A stretch of DNA of 64,000 bases, from NCBI GenBank assembly GCA_030549775.1, contig CM060180.1, positions 93,022,172-93,086,171 of the forward strand, given 5' to 3'. A program made the translations under genes and the position numbers. Source of the DNA: Tamarix chinensis (Eukaryota > Streptophyta > Magnoliopsida > Caryophyllales > Tamaricaceae). Positions 1 through 11,520 of the stretch are shown here, piece by piece (the first letter of the stretch is position 1; the number at the start of each line of letters is the position of its first letter). The notes below the pieces were generated by a model, which was not told the DNA's origin, made no database searches, and saw only the letters and a list, made by a program, of their open reading frames with translations.

Positions 1-945
1 TATCTTCTTGTATTCTAGAGAACAATTGACAACCTGCACTTCAATTGATAAGTCCTTCTCTATTCCTTTATCAATTGCAATTTTTCTTTGTTTTATTATT
101 AGTGTGCTATTATTACTATTGGATGTGGTTTGTATTAATTTTAAATCATTGTATGTAATAGTGTAATTTCTAAGTATGCAGATGTTAGAGTAAATAAAAT
201 AGGGTAGGATGATTTGAGGATGGAATTATGTTTCAAATACAACAACGTACTTTGAATGTTTGATTCTAGATGAAATTTAGTTGAATTAACGGATGGAATT
301 GAAGGATTTTATATCATAGATTCAGAATTTAAACTAATTAGATTGATCACCTATTTAGTTTAGAACTTAATCTTTGCTAAGATAATACAATTAACCCGTA
401 ATTGTTAATTAATTTGTCTAGAGTAGCAAGAAGATTAATTGTTAATCTTGTCCGTTAATTCGTACAATTGAGCTTATGTGGTTATGATTGTAGTTGACTA
501 CTTTCCATTCATAATGCTGCCATTAATTGAATCTAGTGTTCGTAACCTAGGGTATTAAATGGTTAGGAAATAAATTAAGAGCTTATTCAATTTATTAAGA
601 TTGAGAGAAAGCAAAGAAAAGAATTATTATGAGTTTCTAGAGGTCAACATTAAATCACATAGAATCATTCTTCTTCTTTGAGTATTTGATACCTTGATTC
701 CATCATCAATTCATTCCAACCCCCATTTATCAAGTAGTGAGCAAAGTCTAATATAATTTAGATTTAGTATTAGAATTAATGAAATTGTATAACCGGGATT
801 ATAACATCAATTGCAAAATTAGTGATTAAAATACTATTCCTTGTGGGTTCGACTCCTTCTTACCATTTACTACATAATTGGGAATTAGGATTTATGTATT
901 AAATTTGTTGTGTATACTACAACACATCAAGATGAAGTATGCTTA
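1..945 (+). mobile_element. LTR-retrotransposon terminal region, Tat/Athila-like (partial)
   Basis: There is no coding frame. Around 835-860 lies a CCTTGTGGGTTCGACTCC block like the one I associate with the ends of Tat/Athila-type gypsy LTRs ('ccctgtggattcgaccc'). It is followed by an AT stretch and ACTACAACACATCAAG near 930. The element is cut by the window start and by family A sequence on the right. Assignment rests on this one block. Confidence 0.35.
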
Positions 946-999
946 AATATGTTATTGTCGAATAAATGGAAGAAGTGGTAAGAAGTATCATTGAGATTT

Positions 1000-3900
1000 T
1001 GTGAGCATAAGCCTCATGGGTATAATTTGGATTTAGTAGCTCACCTTAATATTCTAAGCATCTCAACAACATTGACATGTATAATATGATGTATAATTTT
1101 TGTGCATAATGGTCTATCATGAAGAGAATATGATGCATGATTTCCTAGCTCTTACAAGTTCATAAAGTGCAAGCATGCATTTAGTGAGATTATTAGAATG
1201 ATTTTAGTATTTTACATGTAAACACATGAATATTACATGTTAAGAACCTTGAATGACATGTGATTGATGTTAGGAATGATTGAGTAAATATTGTGGAATT
1301 TAATTGTATTTAAGTGTGTTTTATTGGGGCTAATTTTACCCTAACCAATAGACTAGTCTGGTAAACCCATTGACCAGTTGACATGTAACTTCAGTGGACT
1401 TGGTGTCGAGTTAAACCCATCAACTGGAATGGTTCTTAGAATGGTTGATTGGTTAAGTCAACCAATCATTTAACACCCCTAGTCGATACGACATCATAGG
1501 ACTACCTTGAAGAGCTTTTGGATTGATCAACTGACTCTCACTAATCAACACAAGTCCTTTCAGCATGCTTTGTCCTCAATCGCACACTTCATGAGAAGTT
1601 TTTTAAAAAAATTGAAAACTTATTAAGAGGATCACCCATCCTAAAAAATTATTCTATGGACAACATGCTTAACTGTGGTATTTCTAGGATGGAATCACCA
1701 AAAGGATGGCACACCATATTGATATAATTAGCCAAATCAATCTTTATAACATTATGCTCAATTTGGGGGTATTATAAATCAATTGGTTGGTTTGTAAACC
1801 TATTAATCGACTAATTGACCCAAACTGATTTACTGGTTTCTTTATAACAATTAATCGATATGGTTGACTAGTCAACTGGTTCATTACCATGGTGAAGGTT
1901 TAACGGTGCCTAGACTAATCGATTGGTTAGTAAAACTGATCAATTGGTTCTTGGAAACCCATCGATTGGTCTCAAACATTTTTTCATTTCTTACCTATTT
2001 CATTCCACATGTGATACTTGAGTTTCTTTTATGCTTGTTAGATGATATAAGATGCTAGTATCTATAAGTTTACCTTGATTAACCAAGTTAATTGATGGAT
2101 TAAAGATCATGAGGAGATAATTTATCCTCGTTGACTAATTTTGACCTTAACCTAACAATTGAGCCTTTTCCTTAACTATGACATGAGTAGATGACTAGAT
2201 GTATAAAAATGGATCTTCCTATAGGTAGAATCTATATATTGAATTATAACAATGACCAAGAAACTTCTAATGACTTATACCATGGCCTAAAAATGTGGAT
2301 CCTTGTGAGATTAGATGACTTAGCATGAATGAAAGAAAATAATATGGATATATATGATGGTCTTAAGTTTACTAGATTTGAATTGTGAATAAGAGAATTA
2401 AATGGAAATCAAAATTTGGTTTAGACATTATGGTTGATATTAATAATTCAGGATTTTGGCATAATCGATCAAGTAATGGGTTGATCACTTAAAATACCCT
2501 TAATAGGAACACTAAATGATGTGACAATCTTATATGGTTGCTTTTATATTAAAATGATTCTTAATTGATTTGATATTATCTTTGGCATGTTATGAGACCT
2601 TAAAATAATAAGATACTAATCACTTAAAGTGGAAAGAGCATTATTATGGGAATAGATTTTTTTATCCTTGATTAGTTGTCAGGGGTTAGTCTACCTTCGA
2701 ATGGGATCCTCATTGATCCTAGGATCTTAGTTAGCCTTGATGCCTTTACTACTCTATATAATAATGATGTACTAGGAGATATTGATACTAAAAGGTCTAG
2801 TTACCATAGAAGGGTTAATTTGGCATAAGCCATGACTTATGTCCACTAGGTTACTTTGGCTTGAGCCAAGATTTATATCCAAGAGGTTACTTTGGTATGA
2901 GTTAGGACTTAAGTCCACCAGGTTACCTTGGCATGAGCGATGACTTTATTTCTAGTTATTTGGTTTGAATTCCATGGTATTGGGAGGCCATGGGGAATAA
3001 TCTCACCTATTACTCAATAATTTGGTAAAGGAGTTCTATGTTCACCTAATGTAAGATAATAACTAGGACAAAAGCTAAATATGTATTAAATTAGCTTTAT
3101 CATATTCTATACTCAATCATAATATGATTATTTTGCTAAAATGATACTTGATTTTACCTCTTGAGTTGACATAATAGGAATGATATATCCACTCTAACCA
3201 AAGATTATAACAAATGGTTGCTAAGTATGTTATGTAACCCAATGTTTCATTCATTGTTCTACCAATCATGTGTATTTATGAATGTATAATGTGGCATAGC
3301 TATCATTGTAAATATATTTATATATATATAACATGTGTTATCATATGCTTTCCTTAAATGCATGTTGTAGTATGTTTCAATTGCTCAAGAATGTCTCCAT
3401 GAATTATCACATGATCGATTTTAAGTACAATCATGATCCATCTAATATAAGAATTCATGATTGTGGAGCCATATATGTGTGTCTTTATACCCATTATCAT
3501 ACGAGTACACTTTATGCAGTACATCATGGATAAGCTAAGTAATTCAAGTCTCTTCATAATATAGTATGCATAATATAATCTGCATGACCCTATATACCTA
3601 TTTGAAAATGACCAAGCATGTTTTAATGGATCCAAATATGCCTTGTACAATATGATGTGATAGCATGTGAATGTCATAGTAGCAGTATTGCATGTAGTTT
3701 TTGGTGTGTCATATGATGAGTATACACTGTATCTTGCATGTACCTTGATCTACGATAGTAGTAGATTGGTTTGCTCAATATGTATGCATACTAATGGGGT
3801 TATTGTTGTAATCCCATGCTTAATCCAACAAGTAGGAGGTCTTATGCAGGTTTTCGAGGATGACTAGTAAGTGGTACATTCTCTTCTTCAACATGGTTGG

Positions 3901-4275
3901 GTTGTTGAGCGTTGGCATTCCTGGTGACTTTTATTATGGTCTTTGAATGAATAGTCCATCCTCCCTTGTGATGGATTTACTTTGGTTTACTTTTTCATCT
4001 AGTGTACCTTTGTACAAATTTTTAAGGCTTATATAGCCTTAGGTTGTACACTTTAACTTTTGTACCTTTAAGTATTTTCTTGCGCACTCTTGTTTTCCTT
4101 TGTGATTTATTAGTTGGATATTTAGCCCTATGTCTAATGTGAGGTAGGCATTGAGGTGCCTATCTTGCATTAGATGTGGTGGTAACACTCATTTTTTCAT
4201 AATATTATCTTGTATTTCCATTTATGCAATGTTTTAAAATGAAATTTTTTAACAGTAACAAATGAGGGTATTATA
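1000..4275 (+). mobile_element. Family A LTR, 5'-truncated copy A
   Basis: This is homologous over most of its length to 59015-61797. Shared landmarks are the AACATTgACATGTaTAaTATGATGTAT block (1070 and 59020), GTTATTGTTGTAATCCC (about 3797), GCAGGTTTTCGAGGATGACT (3846) and a shared final ~105 bp beginning TTAGATGTGGTGG and ending GGTATTATA at 4275. No open frame of substance exists. It carries a run of CGATTGGTT-like motifs (1340-2000) and a 36-bp minisatellite (2810-2945). The left end is truncated against the Tat/Athila-like piece. Confidence 0.6.
2810..2945 (+). repeat. 36-bp minisatellite inside family A copy A (about 3.5 units)
   Basis: Units begin AGGTTACTTTGG and continue with TTGAGCCAAGA-like sequence and TTTATRTCCA. 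Successive starts are 36 bp apart, with several substitutions per unit. Confidence 0.6.
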
Positions 4276-4421
4276 GCCATTGTCCGCCTCAGCAACCTAA
4301 CACCTCCTCCAGCTCCCTTCCCAATATACTTTGCCCCAGTTGTAGCATGCATACACCTCCTCCCTATCTTCATTTTTTCTAAATCAAGCCCAACCATACC
4401 TTCTTCTCTCCTCCCTAATCA

Positions 4422-4473
4422 TTCTTCTTCTTCTTCTTCTTCTTCTTCTTCTTCTTCTTCTTCTTCTTCTTCC
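4422..4473 (+). repeat. (TTC)n microsatellite
   Basis: About 17 uninterrupted TTC units in a CT-rich stretch. Confidence 0.9.
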
Positions 4474-5753
4474 ATTCTTCCAATCTTCTTCTACCTCTAG
4501 TGAAACCACTAAGACCCACCACCATCAGACACCCCTAAGCTTTACTAAACTTTCTTCTTCCTTCCTTCTCCTTTCCTTCATCTTCTTCCTCTACCCAACA
4601 ATGCCTCATAACCAGCTTCCCCTACCTATGTTTTTCCTCTCCATTCACCACTTGACCATCACCATCACCACACCACTCTTCCCTATAATTGAGCCACAAT
4701 CCATACACCTCTAACGAAGCACACCATCGCCACCACCATTCGGCCTTAGCCGTCAAGATGCCATCTACCACCTTCTCTTTCCTCATTGCCACCCTCCTTT
4801 TGTGCCAACCATCACCACCATCTTCTAGCCCCCTCTAGCTCTTTTTCCATGCCTACTTACCTTCGGCAGCACCACCACCCCCCGTTGTAGCCTTCCCTCA
4901 TTGCCTTCTCCTTCCTTCCTAGCCGTGTCATTTGTAGCTCCACCATCTCACCACCACCAGCCTACCTCTTCTCCACCAACTCCTCCGATCGAACCACCGT
5001 CACCTTATTATAGCCTCATGCACACCCAAACTCACGCTGCATGAATAGTGTGAGGATTTCATTTAATTCTTACTCCATATTCACTTAAGGGTATTTTGGT
5101 AATTTTTTCTTTAATAAATATTTTTAATAAAAATTACTATTTTATTGTTTAAATATTAATTTGATTAAATTGATATTATTTTTAGGTACACAAGTTTGAT
5201 TAGCAAAGTCTGATAATTTTAGTATATTATCGATGGATTTGTGATTTTGCTAAAAATCATGTAATTTTTATATTCTACTAAATGTTTAGATATCGTATGA
5301 TAGCATATTAGGGTTTTGAAGTATTAATTGTGTTAAGCATATTTTTTATACTGTAATCCTTATATTCCACTAAAATATTCAAATATCATATGATAGTATA
5401 TTAAGGTTTTGAGTATTAAGCATATTGTCACATTAAAAATTATTCGCCTACTAATGCTAGTACGAAATTTGGTAAAATAAAGTATGCTAACTTGTAGAAA
5501 TTATTATGTATATGAAACACATGTTAAAATGTTTTAAATGCGGGGAATAAATTATATATGTCATATGCATCCATTTTGATAGATTGAGCATGCATAGTTG
5601 TATTTTTTACCATAAATATTATTATTATGTACTTTAGGGTCAATTTGGTCATTTAAGTGTATCATAATATTTATTTCGATAAGAATGCCTAATATGCCTT
5701 GATTATTATTAATTATAAAGATGTGTGATTTGATGTTTTTATAAATGCATGTT

Positions 5754-5881
<128 letters not shown>

Positions 5882-6769
5882 ATATACCATAGGAATATTT
5901 TGGCCGTTTTAAATGTATCATGATAATTATTACAATAAGTATGCCTAAAATATATTATGCATTGTTGAGCATGGAAAAATGTGGTTTGATGTTCTAGAAA
6001 TGTAAGTTATGGTTTGACGTGCAAAACCATAAATAAGAGTAAAATGGTCATTTAGTGTAGCTAGTAATTTATTTGCATGTTTTATAATTTAATTATTATA
6101 TTTTAGTTATTTCATGACAAATTAATAAATAAAATATAATTAGTATTGAAAATGGATGTTAATGTGGATGTTTTGGACTTGGAGCATTTTGTTTATTTTC
6201 GGCTTAAAGTACCTAAGTGTGAATAATTGAGCTTAAGGATAACCTTAGTGGATTTCTAACATTGACCTTGATGTTTTCTTTGATTGCAATGGTCTTGAGT
6301 AATTGGGAATGAGTAAAAATGGTTAAATATAAAAATTGGATCTTTATAATTATTGTGTGGTCTCATGGTTACCTTAATTAGAATACTAATATTTAAAGTG
6401 AAATACCTCGAGATTGGGAATAATAGCTCTTTAAAGGTATCCACCCTAAAAATGTGGTTTAGGTTACAATTGATTATGAATTATTACTGGTGTGTCTTAG
6501 TGCCCTAACTATGTCATATATCTTACTCTATTTAGCTATACATACTTATAAAGGGTTATGTATATTTATGGAGTAGGTGTCATTATTGGTAAGGTATTGT
6601 GCTACCTTTGCGTACTCATACAATTAAAGTATCTTAGTATCCTTGGGTTGATAGTCAGTAGAATACTGTATTGCCTTAATGCACAACTATAATCGGAGTA
6701 CCTTAGTGTCTTAGGTTGATATGATTTACCCTTGAGTAAATAAAAATGGAAATGATTATTATTAGATTG

Positions 6770-6930
6770 GTCGGTAGCAACCTTTTATGCCTATATGTGC
6801 TTCAATAATAGCCTTTGTGCCTATTTGTGGTTCGTTAGTAGCCTTTGTACCTACCTGTGGTTCAGTAGCTTCCTTTGTGCCTATCTATGATTTGGTAGCA
6901 GCCTTTGTATTTACCTATGTTTGGTATTGT
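6770..6930 (+). repeat. 30-bp minisatellite in family A-related LTR (about 5 units)
   Basis: Units of the form TAGCCTTTGTGCCTATNTGT plus GGTTCRGTAG, at about 30-bp spacing. The reverse complement matches the AGGTAGG..ACTAAGGCAACTACCGAA units at 42600-42860, so the repeat is ancestral to both LTR copies. Confidence 0.65.
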
Positions 6931-7707
6931 GCCTTTGAGACCTACCTCTTATGTTATGGATAATGTTAGCGTTACTTTTGAGATATGAGATACCTTGTGA
7001 ATGATACAATTATTGTGTTGAGGTAGGTTCTAATCGTTACTTCATATATCATCTATTGGATTCTTGGTTGGTAAGTTTTGTTATGCTCTATATGAACGAT
7101 TTATGAACAATAATGTGGATTTGGTTTTATTATTTATCTTGTATAATTATTATAATTTGATTATTGCATGTATATTTCAATACTTCAAACATGTATTTTT
7201 GTGATGTCTTTTATATGTTACATGCGGGCTTTTTATATTAGTTTTGTGTAATGTGTTACTTATTACCATTGTATTAAAGGTTTCATTTCATGGGTCCTTA
7301 CTTATTCAATGGGTAATGATTATTGTGGTTTAGCTTGCAATATCAGTTGAAGGCTAGTACTTGAGTTAAGAGGTAGGGTTATCCAATGTTTTATCTGGTA
7401 TCTTTGATTAGGATGATTCTATACTCTTATGCTCCTATGTATTTATTTTTCCTAAATTTTGTAACTACTAACAATTGGTTTTATTTGGAATAATTTTAAT
7501 CTGCTTTAATCCTCTCTAGTCTGATTCTTGTAATTGTGTTATTAAATTAAATAGACTAATAATTTCAACCTTAGCACTTAATATGTGAATGGTAGAGGTA
7601 ACTGGCATTATACTAAGTGTGGCAGTTAGACTCCACGTTTTTACTATTTAGCTTCCACAATTAATTATTTAAATGAAATTTCAATTCATAATTTTAGAGG
7701 TGTTATA

Positions 7708-8139
7708 AGTACTTTTTAGGTAATTTTGATTAATTAAAAATAATTTAATTATCTAAATAATATGAAAATATTTCCCAAACACCTTAAAGTTTTTAATACC
7801 ACAAACAAATCATAACCTAAAATTTTTAAAATTATTTGAGAAAGAATTGAAACAAAATTCGATTGATCTAGTTAGTTAACTGATGTGAACCAGGTAAACT
7901 ATCTATTTCCTAGAGTTGCCCCTTTTGATTGGTACCAGTAAACTAAGGCGTGTCCGTCAACTAATATATACTATCAGATATTAGTTGACTGATGCTCTAA
8001 AAACATCAACTTTATACCATTTTTCAAGTTTGTTTAAAAAAAATCCATTTTATTTAGTATCAATATAATTTTAAATACATTTTGAAAGATTTTAAGACAT
8101 TTATTACACTGGCAACATATATGCTCAATGAGTAGTAAG
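7708..8139. other. Non-coding AT-rich spacer with CGATTGGTT-like motifs
   Basis: There is no open frame. 7860-7990 has several GATTGATC / TTAGTTGACTGATG motifs like those in the LTRs, so this is probably another LTR scrap without a recognised boundary. Confidence 0.4.
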
Positions 8140-8972
8140 TGTAATATCCCCTCAGAAAACTCCATCAATGTATTCTATTCATGTGTGGTGGGTATGATAT
8201 CCTAGCTGTGTGTGTTGTGTTGTCGTGACTTTCGTTCATGGTGCAAAAATGTTTGTGATTGCCATAATATCTTAATAATTGAAAAGTATGTGACACTTAA
8301 TTGAAAGATAATAATATTTCTTACCTTATATGAGATTAATGAGTTGATTTGTGATATCATCCTTTTGTTACGATTCATAGGAAAGTAAGTTTTATGTTAT
8401 GTTATTATGTGTAACATGAACCTTTACCATATTTTATGTAGTTTTTTAACCCATATTTTATCATATCAATACCGTATTTGTTGGTTACTTTGATGATTAG
8501 GTTTATCTTCCGGTGAATTGCGAGTGATTTATAGGGTTATAATTCTAAGCTTGAGTAATTTGAGAATGATCATGTGAGTTAGTAGTCGAATATTGTTTGG
8601 GTATCGAGAGTTATATTTCTATATTAATTGAGAGTTAGGTTCATCGATAGAGATAAGTTTTTTCCCATTACATTATGATGTTTTGTGATTTCTGGTTATT
8701 TAAACTTTCAGTGTTGATTCATATATTTCAGATTTTTTTATATCTATTCCTTTCTATTGCGTTTATGTCACTATTATTACTACTATTGTTAGTTGTTAGT
8801 ACCTTCGTTTGCTTGTCTCATTTCACTTTGTGTTGTATTAAGCTTGTGTTAAATGATAATCACACTTCTTTCATATTTGATATAGTAGTGACATACTCTA
8901 ATTATATTTTCTAACACTTTTGTATTATTTTCAAAATGAAAATTTTTAGCCCTAAAATTTAGGGGTTTTACA
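8140..8972 (+). mobile_element. Possible small LTR or LTR-like element
   Basis: The segment starts TGTAATATCCCC and ends GGGGTTTTACA, an inverted terminal pair typical of gypsy LTRs, 833 bp apart. Flanking pentamers do not match, so this is a weak call. No coding frame is convincing. Confidence 0.3.
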
Positions 8973-9344
8973 TTATCAATTATTAATAGTAATATTTTAT
9001 TCTTCTTCTTGTTATTATTATCATTATTATTTAGATAATCTATTATTATTAATAAAAAATTATAAACAGTATTATTGATTAATGATTTTAGATTTTGGGC
9101 CACATGGGATTATAGGTAGAAAGATAGATGTATATTAATCAAACATTAAACATATAAATTATTACTATTAAAATACTATATATGTAAAATTGTCATCATA
9201 TATTACTTATTTTTAATTCATATAAGTTGTAAGATAAAAATGTTATTACTTTAATTGTAGTTGTTGATTAAGAGTTTGCATATGACAAACATTTTATCAT
9301 ATTATTATAATTTTAGGATGAGACAAGATATTTATTTTTGAGAG

Positions 9345-9599
9345 TTGGCATTATTTGGTGAATAATTTTTTGTATTAGCAGTTTAGGATGGATTTTTTTT
9401 TTGAAAAAAAAGAAGCTCAATATAATAATGTTCTTAATTTGTTTATTTAAAAATTAATTTTTTCAAATTTATTTATGCTTTTTATCTACTAATAACTACT
9501 CTTATCCATTAATACTACCAAACATTTTTGTGCAAAGCTAACTACAAAAATAATCTACACACCACTATCCCCCATTTATCAATTGCCAAATAGGGCCAA
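9345..9599. mobile_element. MITE-like element, hAT-type ends
   Basis: The left end TTGGCATTATTTGGTGAAT and the reverse complement of the right end (TTGGCCCTATTTGGCAATTG) form imperfect terminal inverted repeats about 255 bp apart. There is no coding capacity. Target duplications are not clear. Confidence 0.4.
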
Positions 9600-11169
9600 T
9601 CATATATGCTAAAAATTAGACCACTAAGCACAATGCTTATTATGCAACCCATTAAATTTTGGTAAATATATCAAACTTTTTTTTAAAAAAAATTAGTTAA
9701 ATCTAACGATAAACAAAAATAAAATAAAATAATTTTATAAAATGTATTTCTAATATAAAAAATAGACATATATTTTTCTCTGTAAATAGACATCTATTTT
9801 AATATACTTCTAATATAAAAAAATTAATTTAGTTATAAATTTTAGTATTATTGCATATATTTTTCACTAGTCGTTTGATGATCTATCTTATTTATCATTC
9901 ACCTCAATTCTAATAATCTTCCATCAAAATTTTATGAATCTTTTACCATTATCATATCACTCTTTCACTCTAGTTCTACTAATCTTTTACTATTATCATG
10001 TTGATCTTTTATTTTGGTTTTATTAAATTTTCACCATAAAATATACAAATAATAGAATCGTGCAATAAAAATTTCCTACCTTTTGTGTGTATATAATGCT
10101 CGTCTATTTTCACCTAACATGCTAATAATATGCATATGGTAGTTTTCAACACAAGCTCGACTTTCATTAGTTTTTAGTTTCTAAAACAAATATAATCAAA
10201 TGTCACTGTATATTTGATACAATTAAAAGATAGCAACTTTTGGAAGGATGTAAGACTTTTTTTTATGAGTAGTAAGTGCATAAAATTATATAAATATGCT
10301 AAGGACATTATTTGCATACAGTACAATTAATTAAATGGATTATATTTATATTTGTATCCTTTTTCCATTCATATTTATAATAATAATTTTAATATAAAAT
10401 AAGGTATTATATACTAATATTACTATGATATTAACTTTATTTAAAAAAAAAACCTGCAAGATCATTTCACATTTGATACAATTAACTTATGGGATGACTA
10501 GGAAGGATGTGCCTATTATATTCATGGGCTTTTCTTGAGTGGTAAATACATACACATAAATATATGGATTACATTCTTTTCATAAAATATAAATAAATAA
10601 ATAGTTTACATTTATACTTATAACTTTGTTCTATTTGCATTTATAATAATAGTTCTACCATAAAATTAGGTATTAGTAATATTGTTATGATATTAGTTTT
10701 TATCAAAAATTAAATCAGCCTAATACTTGAATATGAGAGAATGGTGTACTAGTTTACCAATATAATTGAACACTATTTATGAATTTTTCATTATAGTTGT
10801 ATATATTCTTTATTGTTTTTGTACACATTTTTTTATATCATTATTATAAATTTACTATTAAATTTTAATAGTATTATCACAATTTTATATTATTACCGGA
10901 CATCTTTTACTTTATTATACTTATTTTTTAATTATATTATATGTATCTTTTATTATTGTTCTATTTAAATTTTATTATTATAATTTAAAAATTGATATTA
11001 TACTATTATTATATTAATATTTTATTATTATATATAAATTTGTTGGTAAAAATATATGAATATAGGTCTTTATAAATAAAGTAATATATTTAAAATATCA
11101 CGGCATATTTTTTCTTACTCAAAGTCCGAACTAAAAATAAATTAATTATAGAAAAGTTAAATAAAAAAA
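9600..11169. other. AT-rich intergenic sequence upstream of the DUF1308 gene
   Basis: No gene is seen. It contains one tandem duplication of about 259 bp (10212-10715), listed separately. The rest is AT-rich with short A/T runs and no recognisable element. Confidence 0.6.
10205..10715 (+). repeat. Tandem duplication, period about 259 bp, two diverged copies
   Basis: ATTTGATACAATTA occurs at 10212 and 10471. Each occurrence is followed by GGAAGGATGT, a TGAGTRGTAA block, TTATAATAATA and GGTATTA..TAATATT.TTATGATATTA in the same order. The copies are clearly diverged. Confidence 0.65.
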
Positions 11170-11341
11170 TGATGATCCCGCAACGTTAGCGGGTCGCCGA
11201 TTTCCAAAGATCACTTGCACAATTGCACTACCGCCGGAGCGTCGCTTATTATCTTGCCACGATTGCTACAGTCGTCCCAGTTGCACCGCCGAAAAGTATC
11301 CTTCGCCCTCTAATTAGCGGAATTAGCGACGAGGCGGGAGG
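11170..11341 (+). promoter_or_regulatory. GC/CpG-rich proximal promoter and 5' UTR of the DUF1308 gene
   Basis: After several kb of very AT-rich DNA, composition changes abruptly to CpG-containing sequence (GCGGGTCGCCG, GCCGGAGCGTCGC, GCGACGAGGCGGG) running to the start codon. In a genome whose repeats are CpG-depleted this suggests an unmethylated promoter/5' UTR. The patch opens with a dyad, CCCGCAACGTTAGCGGG (11177-11193). No convincing TATA box lies at a fixed distance, and the transcription start is not determined. Confidence 0.5.
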
Positions 11342-11520
11342 ATGGAGGTGGAAGCTGCAATCGAGAGATGTAGATCAATCATGGCGAGGATCGAAAGTTT
11401 GTCAATTTCTAAAATTACGGACTCCTGTAAGCGTACTCTGCTTCGATTGGCTAATTCTGAGGTCAACTTTCTCTCACGTCTCTCTCTTTCCAACTCCAAG
11501 CCGTCTTCATTATCTCTCAG
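11342..11520 (+). CDS. DUF1308 gene, coding exon 1
   Basis: This exon encodes residues 1-59 and two bases of codon 60. It starts [20 protein letters not shown] and continues through a [15 protein letters not shown] stretch typical of the plant family N-terminus. The donor is CTCAG|GTTCGT, with GT at 11521-11522. The upstream frame has no better ATG, and the ATG at 11342 has a strong context (AGGATGG). The next in-frame ATG, at codon 14, would remove conserved family sequence. Splicing to 18522 gives AG|T, serine 60. Confidence 0.87.

Noticed and set aside
3354..3677. 107-codon minus-strand frame
   Set aside because: Chance frame in family A LTR; not conserved in the homologous copy near 60840-61150.
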